Source: Saccharina japonica (Eukaryota; Sar; Phaeophyceae; Laminariales; Laminariaceae). From it: a DNA stretch of 64,000 nucleotides. Location of the stretch: NCBI GenBank assembly GCA_008828725.1, contig MEHQ01002413.1, forward strand, positions 205,401 through 269,400, written 5' to 3'. The notes beneath the pieces were generated by a model that was not told where the DNA came from, ran no database searches, and saw only the letters and a program-made list of their open reading frames with translations. The translations under genes and the position numbers were made by a program. This document shows positions 34,521 through 45,600 of this stretch, in pieces (positions within the stretch are counted from its first letter, which is position 1; each line of letters begins with the position of its first letter).

Positions 34521-34884
34521 ATTGGTCCTTTATAGGCTAGTGATCATCACGGCTTATGGGAAACATATTGTCGCACTTATCGCTTCACGAAGAGCCTCCC
34601 CATGCATTTATCAGGGGGCTCTTCTCAACGCTGGCGTCCTGGTCGTTCTGGTTTGTATTGCTCAGTACAAATAGGGACGCACTATGGGGCATCGCCGCCA
34701 CCGTCAAGTTGTTTTGTTTTGGTCTTTTGTTTTAGTCTCGGCGTCATTGTGGATTACGCGGGCTAAATTACTCGCACAATACGTAAGCATTTAATGAAGA
34801 TCGACCTCGAGAATTCCGTAAGACTGTGGCGTCCCGAGGTTGCTGGATCCGGCGTAAAATATCCCGTACTGTCGAGCTATTCTT

Positions 34885-35160
34885 GAATCGCGTTCTGTGG
34901 TGCCCCGGGGTTGATGGATCCCACGTAAGTCATCCCGTGGAATCCCGCGAATAACGAGTCCCGTCCCGTGGTGTCCCGTGGATACCGCGTCCCGCTCAAA
35001 CCATTGTGTATAGTCCCGTGAGTGTTTTTACACCCGTCCTGTGGTGTTCCGTGGGTGCTGATTCCCGCCCAAACCAAGCCGTGGAATCCCGTGAATATTC
35101 AATCCCGCCCGATATCGACTCCAAATATATACATAGTACCGTGGACTGCCGTGCCAAGTT
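34885..35160. repeat. CCCGTGG minisatellite-like tract
   Basis: Irregular repeats of TCCCGTGGTGTCCCGTGGA and AATCCCGCGAATA. The style is that of the CCCGCGG array inside the 11.6-kb TIR element, but with no TTAGGG units. Confidence 0.6.
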
Positions 35161-36137
35161 ACTCTGGGGCCTTCCTAGCAACAACGTGCCCGGACGGATC
35201 TTCCAACGGTCGGGGACATGTTTCCTATCGCACGGGTGTTCGGGGTAGGAAGCGCCTCCCAGTGGGGTTCAGGTACGGGCGTGGACCCCGACTAAACCAT
35301 GTAACCCAAAACCTAACCGCCACCCTAACAAATGTGGCAACATACCCCGCTGTAGTACCACGGGTGGGTGTTTCCTGTGCAGTGCGCCACCCCTCGTGTT
35401 GTCAAGAAGCGCTATGATACAAAAGCTATGCAAACACCAGGCCAAACAAATGTCGGGGGGGGGGGCTCGATCAAACTAAAAGTTACAAAGGTGGTGTTGT
35501 CTATGTGCAGTGGTCTGCAGGCGGCATAGGCTGGTTCCTAGCCGCCTGTCTGTCCCGCTTCGCCCCCAGCCTAAGGTTAGATGTGGAGTAGGCGCATTCA
35601 AAACGGGCTCAGCGGCGGCACTAAGTCGAAATAATCCTCCGCTCGATACCTGTTGGCAGGGGCATGGGGTAACGCACGCCGCACAACACAGCGGTATCCG
35701 TCAGTATATTGTGGCGAGTCTCTGGTCAGGATGAAAGCAATTCGGTAGACGCCTCGAAACCTACCGAATACACATACATATTAACACCCGGCATCGCCGC
35801 CATTAATGCGAGGAGACGAGCCAGCCAACTCGCCAGTTCGTTATCGTGGCGTTAGGTCCTTGCTTCTGATTGCAGGCACAACGCGGCGCATTTCGGACAA
35901 AATCTCGACGGAACAAGGGCTGTGGATTACCACGTATTCACGAGTTAATGTCCGACTTTAACTCTTCTTACACACATCGGAGAAATAATCGATTCCCACT
36001 CCACGATCGTAGGAATTTCAAGGCATATATATACTGTACACATATATCTCTAGTTACCGGGTGGGAGCAATAGAAATGCATGATATTTAATGTGTTTCCT
36101 GGTTAGGGTTGTGCTCTACATACAATACAGTAGTACA
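35161..36137. other. no recognisable gene
   Basis: About 1 kb. ACCCTAACAAATG-type and GGTTAGGGTTG-type short motifs occur, and a poly-G run at about 35,453-35,465. No domain-bearing frame. Confidence 0.35.
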
Positions 36138-36330
36138 GACGCATGCTACGGTAGAGGTGCACCATGTTTTTTTCTGAAGCTCCTCGACTAAGGAGATATA
36201 TGCTAATAGTAAGTGAAAAACTGGTTTTGAAGGAAACCAAAAAGTGCTAGCAGGAACACCGGATGCGCAATCTCATTGCCTAAAGTATAAAATGAAACAT
36301 TTAGCGACACAATACAACATTTTACCGAGA
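36138..36330 (+). mobile_element. M1 MITE, left part only
   Basis: GACGCATGCTACGGTAGAGG start, then GTGCACCATGTTTT...CTGAAGCTCCTCG.CTAAGGAG as in the full copies at 37.9 and 38.6 kb. The right terminal repeat is not recognisable. Confidence 0.6.
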
Positions 36331-36519
36331 TTCTGCACAGCACCTCAGAGGAGCCTAGGTTATACTCTAGCTATGAAATGAAAATTTTTGCAATACACGA
36401 ACGCATTTGACCCAGATTCTGCAACAGCACCTCAGAGCAGCAGGTTATAATCTATAATCCACAGTGCTGTTTGTAGGTGATCTCGATCGTGATCTGCTCG
36501 ACGTGGGCACTCTTCACAT

Positions 36520-36566
36520 CAACTTCAACTTCAACTTCAATTTCAACTTCAATTTCAACTTCAACA
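36520..36566. repeat. TTCAAC/TTCAAT hexamer run
   Basis: Hexamer repeat AACTTCAACTTCAATTTC... ending 5 bp from the sulfotransferase stop codon. It would be a (GAAGTT)n tract at the start of that gene's 3' untranslated region. Confidence 0.8.
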
Positions 36567-36570
36567 AGAC

Positions 36571-36687
36571 TTACATAGCATTCGCCTTGCTCGAGTGGTT
36601 GGCATCAAGGTAGTCGCGGACGACGTTCTGCAGCCCCTGGAACTCCTCCAAGTCCGCAGCTATCACGTCGGCCAGAGGTTGCAGCCG
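36571..36687 (-). CDS. sulfotransferase terminal exon F (117 nt)
   Basis: Acceptor ATCCCTTTCACAG. 38 codons and TAA: RLQPLADVIAADLEEFQG...DANHSSKANAM. Phase 0 matches exon E. The C-terminal helix-like tail is charged and not family-specific. Confidence 0.75.
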   Translation of the reverse strand, partial: RLQPLADVIAADLEEFQGLQNVVRDYLDANHSSKANAM

Positions 36688-39600
36688 CTGTGAAAGGGAT
36701 CCACGAGAACAAGCAAGCAGTCACATCCAGTCGGAGCCGAACGAGAAAACAGATAATTGCAGGGGAACCACTCGTAGTAAACAGGACTAACTATTGTTGG
36801 TGAAAAATGGGTGAATATATAGCGTATTGTCTTTACCATAGCTTCGATTTACTACGGGGCACCTTGATAAAATAGAACTAGATATTGTTAGTAGAAGAAG
36901 AAACATACGTACCAGTAAAGAGTTAACGTAGGTCCGATTTACTGTGGTCGTCCGTCATAAGTACTTCGTTCCAGGTGTCAGTTGCAATCTACCAGGTATG
37001 CGTCCAGTACTAAAGTTGTATGTATACGTTATATTCGTTGACGGGTGACTGTGGTATGTGTAGGCTAGACCAGTTTATACATACGTAGTCGACGTTCAGC
37101 ACAAGCAGTCACTGCTAGCAATAATAGCAGCCGTGAGCAGCAGAGCTGCCGAGTAAAACATAACGCCTATGCGTACGTAGCCTATGCGTACGTAAGCCTA
37201 TCGCAATGCAAGTGCACTGGGCGGCGCAAAAAGAAAACAGTATATTATTGAGAAACAACTTGCGAGCTGTGAGTGCGGCCGATGGAATGGATCAAACAAA
37301 GTTTAGTAAGCTTCTGGGAAATGCGGCTAGATTCCATAGTTCGTTCGAAAACAAAGCAATAATTCCTAGATTGCAGTACGAGATATCAGCCCGGTAGGGC
37401 TAGACGTTGCAGAACAGGACACCAGGCTAGTAGCTGTAAACGTCGTGACAATGGAGACAGCCAGCACGCGTTCACTGTTCCCTACTATTCCATAATTCCC
37501 TGATCAGTTTTCAGTATCCCCTGGACGTTTGACACAGCAGTCGAATGTTCGAAACACATTGTCCCCAATAGCCCTTTTTAACAGCAACATCGTCCTGTCT
37601 CTTGCTTCTTGCACGCTCCTCGGTTACCTTAATTGCTGCCAGCGTCAGCCTTTGCCGTATCGTCACACACGCCAATATACGAAGTAGGGTATTAATCTAC
37701 TGTATTTTCGCAACGCATTGTCAGACGGAAAATATAATCATACTACGTACGAAGCATGCATGCTTTCTTCCCTGCCTAGATATGCATGTGCAACATGGGC
37801 GATACCCTGGGCCAATCAAAGCGTAACGTCACATATTTTTCTGGAGGGATCCCTCTGCGTACCGCTCAAGAATTTAACGAAAGATAGACGCATGCTACGA
37901 TAGAGGTGCACCATGTTTTGTTCTGAGCTCTTCGCTCAAGGAGCCTCACACCGCACCGAACAAATGAGTTTGGAGGAAACCAAAAGTAAGTGCTGCCGGA
38001 TGAGAAATCTCATGACCGAAGCATTTCTGAAACATGTTTCGTCACAAAAATGAACATCCGACGAATTTGGGTTAAGGAGCCCGATCGTTCAGAAAACGAC
38101 TCATCCAAAAAGTGCTACCTCTAGCGTAGCACGCGTCGATATTGCATGACAATAATTACAGACGATTAAGGGGTCAAGGACGGCCGTCATTCCAAAGCGC
38201 TACTACTGTAGCCCTGGCGTAGCCCACGTCTGTGGACTTACCCAATACCGCTGAAACAGCTTTTCGTTTCGTGTTTCACTATTTTTCAGGACCTACTACC
38301 GAGTACCCTGAGACAGGCATTGCTCGTCGAGTTGCACGTTCTGCTTTCTCTGGGGCCAGGTGTTGGGTGGGGTGTACAGTAGAGTTCCTGTACTATAATC
38401 GAATGGAAACAAAGCGTTAGAAAAATTGTAGATGCACGTCTATCGTGGCACCCGTCAGCTTTCTATAGCACTGCTGTAGGCCGTGGATTGTTCGTTAGGG
38501 TTTAGGCTTGCATACACACTTCGTGTATATGTACGAGGTTCTATAACATCGGTTTTTTTGGTAAGATACTTCACTCGAGCGTAGGTAAAGGTCGTGGGGT
38601 GGAGAGCTTCATGAAATGCAGGCGCCATGTACATACACGTGACGCATGCTACGATAGAGGTGCACCATGCTTTTTCTGAGCTCCTCACCTAAGGAGCGTC
38701 ATGCCTCACCGAAAACAAACGATTTTGGAGGAAAATGAAAGTGCTGCCGGATGAGAAGTCTCATGACCGAAGTATACTCTGAAACATTATTCGTCACAAA
38801 AAAACAAAGTCCGACGAATTTGGGCTAAGGTGCCCGATCGTTCAGAAAACGACTCATCCAAAAAGTGCTACCTCTAGCGTAGCACGCGTCCCGTATCATA
38901 CCATTGCATTCGCCCGCAAGCGCGACAATCGCTGGCCAGTCCCCGCTTCCCTCGACAACGTACAATGCGGATGTTTCACAGTGCCACTATAATGGATGAC
39001 AGCTTTAATAGTAGGATGCAGCTTACCCTTCATGCGACTCGCTCAACACCTCACGGCGCTTCGCGCTTGGTGCTGACAATGTCTACCTCGTCGGTGAAAA
39101 CCCGACATGCTCCGTCCCGGCATTGTAGGGATGCGAGGGTCTATGGGCATACGACTACGGCCATACATGAAAATGAACTACACCCCCCCCCCCTCTCCCC
39201 CCGCCGTTTGCATACCTTCTCATACTCCTCTTTGACTGCATGGTACAGCAGCCGGTCCAGCTGGGTTAATTCGTCTATTTGGTTTTGCACCTGTGTCAAC
39301 AATGCGGAGGGAGCGGCCGACGTCACGTCTTTATCCAGAACGCGCCACAGAGTTCACTAAGCCCTCGCAGATTCGATCCCTGTCCTGGTACAGTTGCGGA
39401 CGGACACACACTTCGAAAACAATATGGCATGCTCATGCCGTGGGCTGGCTGTCCGCTTCTTATATAGGCGTAATCGCGATCGACCGTGGAATGGAGAGCC
39501 ATGCCCTTGTACGGGCGGTGTCTTATTTATGATTTCTCACGTGTGAGTATCTCAGAGCTCTCGTGAAACTGACCGCGCGGGCACACTTCCTTAGGTGTGC

Positions 39601-42600
39601 TCGCATTGAAAATAGAGCCTTTCCAAGCACAACGACCAGGTGGCACACCAACCAGGCATGCCTCTCCTTAGGGTTGGGGTTAGGGTTAGAGCTCCGGGTC
39701 GGGGTGGTGCCCGCCGTTAGTCGAAGCCAAGAAATTGCTCATCGTCCGGAACGAATACCTTAGGGTATCGTGACAAAACCCTAACTCAGTAAAAATAGCA
39801 TCTTTTTATGCGGGCACGTCTGAAAAGTTCGCCTGCTCGGGCGGTTTCACGGCCACTGAGTATCTCAGTATCTCGCCGAAAGCATGACTTTCGAGGAAGT
39901 GTTTTTGATTCGCAGCTGGACCAACCTACAACATGCGCTTCTCCTATCAATAAAATACCCTGTACTACTGCCGTGGAGCCTTCAGCCTATATAAGCGGTG
40001 TTTGCCCTCGCGTGCTACGATAGAGGCAGTACTTTTTAACCCTGTTAGGACTGCAGTCCCGTTCTGGGGACAAACCACTCTAATTCCAAGTACTTTGTCC
40101 CCAAAACGGGACTCCAGTCCTGTAAGGTTTTTTTTTTCCCCCCTTGAATGACGGGTTTCCTTAACCCAAAATCTTCGGAATGCCATTTTTGTTTGGAAAC
40201 CCGTCCTCTTTGTATGACTTGGCCACGGGATACTTTCTTCAGAGGTCGACTTTCGTTTTTATCGCCTTCGCTTTTGGGTGCGCCTCGATGCGTAGCACTT
40301 GTCTGGCCTATCGTCATGAGTTCAACCGGTCAGACGATGCAGAGCCAATACGTTAGCACTCCTTGCCGTGGCATTGCGCCGACGGTTGTCGTGAGCTCCA
40401 CCCAAAACCCACGGGTCCGACCTATATAGGGGGAGGTCCTCCTTCATTTCCCGTTTGAGGGGACGCTTCTGGCACTGACTCGAGTGGTAACTCTATGCTT
40501 TTGGCGCCATGTTCGGGGGGTCGTAGACGCATGGTACGGTAGCCTGCACGCAGGTGCACCGTGTTGTTTATCTGAGGGTGGTCACTTAAGGAGCTCTATA
40601 CCTGCAGTAGCCTGCACACTGATTCTGGAGAGAAAATGCCAGTACTGTAGTGTCTCCTGCCCGATGAGCAACCCCATGGCCTAAGTATACTATGAAACAT
40701 ACTGCAACGCCAGAATCAATAAATCCCGACAATGTTGGGGGTGAGGAGCCTTTAACAGGTCACTCAGAAACCAGTTCAGCCAAAACGTGCTAGCTCTGTC
40801 GTAGCACGCGTCAATCCTCGTCATCCCGGAAAAAACCTTTCAGCCAACCAGTGTCACCAAAGTATTCATCGAAACATACTGAACACACACATGATATTCC
40901 GACCATACAATGGTTGGGTTTGAGTTCCTCAGCTGAAATGGTTGAGAAGCTCCAGTCGGCCTGGAGTACTATCGGTCAGAAAGCGCTACGCTCCATGGTA
41001 GCATGGTAGCGCGTGTTATACGACATGCACCCCCCCTCCCCATGCCACACTTGCCTCCTCGGGAAGATCATCGAAGGATGGCCTGTCGACCAAAATTTTA
41101 CCGTCCCACCGCTTCATCCCCGACTTGGAAACTTTCATCGACATGTAGGTCATGTCGATCATGTTCCAGCCTAGGACGCGCCGCAGAGCCATGAGTCCCT
41201 CGTCGTACCGCTCTGTCAGGAAAACCTGTGTGCCTCGGGGAGCACGGCAGACGGGGCTGTTCGTTGGAGACCCTGTATATGACAGTTAAATACTTCGGGC
41301 TTTGTGTCGATTTGGGCTATTAGCATATGATGTGTTATTTAGCGTTTTTGTCTTTGTGGGCTTGTGAGCTCATGAATGAGCACTTTCGCCTCTCGCCTCT
41401 CAATCGGGCTCGTGCCTGTGCTCTCGTCTGTGGCTACTGCTGGGGGACCAATACAATAATGGAAGACTTTCAAACCAAAACCATGACGAACAGCGGTGAA
41501 GATGAGACCGTGGTTGCAGTATGGGTTGGACGCGTGGTACAATATAGGTAGCACGTTATAGATGGAATGGTTTGTGAATGATATATATATAACATTCGAC
41601 GAGAGTTGACGAGGGAAGAAAGTGCTGGAATCTTCTCGCGATAAAAATGCAAAGCAAGAACCGTAGTGAGGGAGGAGCGAGAGGAGCCTACTTTGTGACC
41701 CCGGATCTGAGTTACGACTAAAGAGGGAGAAAGGCGGAAGTGCGAAGATAATGAATGGGATGGAAAAAAAATAAGTGTATATATATATATATATATCTCC
41801 TCAACCTTCCAAAAGCGTCTGACTTTAATTATGTTTGCCATAAGTTTTCATTGTATACGTAGGCCATTGGATTCTCGTTCATCCGGCAGCACTTTCCCCC
41901 CCCTCCAAAGTCAGTTTGTTTGAGAGAGGTTCAGAGCTTATCAAGTAAGTAATCAACCTTATAAGGCAGAAAAAGCACGGTGCACCTCTGCCGTAGCATG
42001 TATCATTGGAGTTGTCGACGACGCGCGCAATCAATCATGATGCGTGGCTGGTCGTAGACGAAGGACGGGGTGTTTGGCGGGATGAAACCCGCGTAGGGGG
42101 CCGCACCCTACTGTACGGCGAGGCTCCTCGCTTGATAATAGTATACGGGATGTTTTTGTACGTATTACCCGAAAACGGCCTTAAGAAAAGGGTATATGTT
42201 TAGGGCCGTATGTTCTACGTAGTCAGCACATTTGTCCTAAACTTTCCATATTTATCATGTTTTGTTTTCGCGCATTCTATTTGTTTTTGCCAGATGGTCC
42301 CACGTGTGATAGTTTTTGTTTTTTTAATCCGCATTTATTTGTGAAATTTCTCTTTCCTGATATTTTTCCCTCTTCTGTTAAGTTCCCAAAACCTGGAAAT
42401 ATTTCCCGTTTTTCCTGGTTTCATTGAAAAAAGGTTAAACGTATTCGAAAAAAACTCTCCCCTTAACCCGTTGAGCAATAATACATTTGAAAACAATCGA
42501 TGCTAAAGACGAAGCAGTAAGGACAGGAACTAGATGGGGGGGGGGGGGAGGCTCAAGCCGGACGTAGGCACAGCAGGGGGGTTAAGTAGGCTTTGTGCAG

Positions 42601-45600
42601 AGGGGGCCCTTTATGTTTCCTCGCGTGGTTTTCTTCTTTCGGGATGTTTTTGGGTGATCAACGCTGAATCTCGTGGTGAACAAGTGCTTAGTAGCTCTAT
42701 CGTAGCACGCGTCGAATCACCGTCGCGACACATCACTACTATTACGAAGGACCATAATAAATAGGACCAAATTGTCTGGTCCCACGGTAGGGGGTGTCGC
42801 TTCCAACAAGTCTGATATTTTCAGCCGAACAGAGCCACTCGGCCGAGTGACTACATAATTCGTTGCAATGTCAAGCATTTCACGCAGCATTTTCTTTTTT
42901 CGGGAAACGTACCGCCCTGGGCTTGTTTGTGTTACTCTGCGCCCACAAGTTCTATTTCATTTCTAATCTTGAGTGAGTTGCAAAGTCACTCGCCCGAGTG
43001 GCGTAAACGTGGTTGTGAAAAATTGGGACGCCCCCCCTTATCGTGGTAGCACGGCTCAATTTTGGGTAGTACAAAAATGGAAATGTATAGGTTTTTGTTT
43101 ATGACGTAGGTCCTCTTTACTTTGGCCCTCCGTAATACGGCTGTAGTACGTAACTCGCTTCCAGTTTTTCAAGTTAGCTGATGTCGCCCTATTTGCCTTC
43201 TACGGCTCACAATCGCAAAACGCGCGTACGCCCTCCTCTCACCAGCTTGAACGACGGCAGATCATTCGCAATCAGGTGTTCCAGCTGGTCATGCGTGGTC
43301 ACCCCGAACTCCGACGAGAGGGTGTTACGCAACACGCCGATTTTTTTGTGCCCTCGTCCTTCGGCCAAGAAGTCCTCGATGGAGAGCTGGTCGAGAGCAG
43401 GGAGGGTCATGGAAGGCGTTTAGGGGGCGGGCAGAGGGGTCTGATCGGGAGCAGCGAGCGTCTGAGGTGTAAGGGAGACGCGCTACGACGGAGCTAGCAC
43501 TGTTATGGCCGAAGCCTATTTCTGAACGTTCGAGCTCATTTCACCCAAACTCGTCGGACTTTGAGTGTTGGGTGTTGCAATATATACGAAGTATTGTTCG
43601 CCCCGGTAGAGTAGTGGTCAGCTTCAAAGACTACTACCATTGGTACCCAGGATCGAATCCCACCGGGGTGAGAGATTTTGTCTGTATTTGAAAAAATAAA
43701 AAGGAACCAATTGCTGAGAGCGCCTTCGTGGCGTGGGTAGGCGGTTTCCGACGCAAGTCGACGAGGGAAGAAAGTGCTGAAATCTTCTCGCGATAAAAAT
43801 GCAAGGCAAGAACCGTAGTGGGGGAGGAGGGAGAAGAGCCTACTTTGTGACCCCGGATCTGAGTTACGGCTAGGAAGGAGAGAGAAAGGAAGGGCGAAGA
43901 TAATAAATGGGATGGATAAAAAAATAAAAAAAATTGTTTTTCAAGAGGAAAATCAGGTCATGAGGTTGTTCATCGTGTACGAGCACTTTTTTTGTTTTCC
44001 TACGAATTTGTTTTTGTCGACTACTGCAGGTATGGGGCTCCTCGAGGGCAGAGCTCAGCGAAAACATGGTGCACCTCGATCGTAGCATGCGTCATTAGTT
44101 TGATACACAGTCGAGGCGTGGCTGATGTCCTGCGTCGCCCGCGGCGTATACTGCACGGACACATGTGTTTCGATTGCCTACTACATAGACATACAGTAAG
44201 TGTCCCTTTTTAAGGCGGTATGAGCATGATAAGGCGGTGTCCCGATACAAGGCGGTCAAAATCGCTTGGCGTCATTGGGAAATTGCACTCGCAACCGAGG
44301 ATGAATAACGCGGCTTCCCTCTACAAGGCGGTCCTATTGCTCTGGCACATCACCGCCTTGCCGTAGGGACCCCTACACTGTAAACATGAACGGTGAAAGT
44401 CTTTTAATTTCAGCCGCTCGGAGCCACTTGGCAGAGTACACACCACCATGTTGTGCTTATTTGCAGACGTTAAGTAATTGAGCTCTATTTTTGTTTTCGC
44501 GCTAAGCATTGACATGGGGTTTGCTTAGTCCTCGGCGCCAACAAAAATGTTTCAGTTCCAATTCTGAATGAGGTATATACCTAGCCACCCACACGATTGG
44601 CGTAAGCCTCGTTAGTGAAAATAACGGCATCATAACCCGTACCGTAGTAAACAAACAGTTTTCAAGCACAGATTTGAAGGAGTTACAGAGCCACACACCA
44701 AAGTGGCGTGAAACCGCGTTAGAGAAAATACCGGCATCATACCCCCCCCCCCTTCCCACATAGTGGGAGAATGTGAAAGGTACAAGGAGAAAAGGGATGT
44801 GCTAGAGGAGGAGATGAGGAAAATAGACGAGTGTGACATGGAGCAGTTTGGTACACTAAATAGTAGCGAGAAAACGATCGCTATCTTAGGAGATAGATGG
44901 TGGCCACAGGCGGCGAAACAGGAAGGGGATAAGATTAGCAAAAGGTTTCTCTGTAATATATGGAAACAACGTAATGAGCGCCCAAGTGTTGGAGGTGTCT
45001 CTATTAGGAGTAGGAACGGTGCTCCGTCTCGAAAGGGATGCGTGGTCAATGGTCAAATGACTAAGGCAAGCAGCAAATGAGTACGCTCCCCCCCCTTCCT
45101 GTCTCAAAAGGGATGCGTGGTCAATGGTTAAACGATTTAAGGCGAGCAACAAATGAGTACCCCCCATAGCACCAGTCTGTACACCGCGTAAAAAAGACGC
45201 GTTTAGAAACGTATTCCTCAGGAGTGACGTACGTTGATTGCGCTCTGCACTGTCTCACGTAGGAACTACAAGTCTTGGTCGTCCCCCGGCCGTCCCCCGG
45301 TCGCAGACACGGGTTAATACAAATATAGTGGCGGCGTTGTGCTCAACTGTCGAGGTCAGAGGTAATGGCAAGAGTCTGAAGTTTCCGTGCCGCGCACGGA
45401 GACTCTTTAACGTGAAACCCGATGAACCACACGATGGCCTGTGTAGGTATACAAAAACTCTGATGGCGAAGCAAAACAAAAAAATGGCCAATTCCGACGG
45501 TTTTGGGTTAAGGAACCCAGTTTTTCAGATTTGTTTGTTTTGTCGAAAAAAGTGCTACCCCTATAATAGCACGCGTCGAAAGTGTTTTGGTCTATTCAAA

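Noticed and set aside
43600-43669. True tRNA gene
   Set aside because: Acceptor stem and box motifs are present but the anticodon arm is not convincing, and the sequence continues into a dispersed SINE body with an A-rich tail and target duplication.
45377-45478. Alternative microexon reading RVFVYLHRPS between sulfotransferase exons A and C
   Set aside because: It would fit the start phase but no donor ends it in phase 0; the 45,860-45,827 exon fits at both ends.
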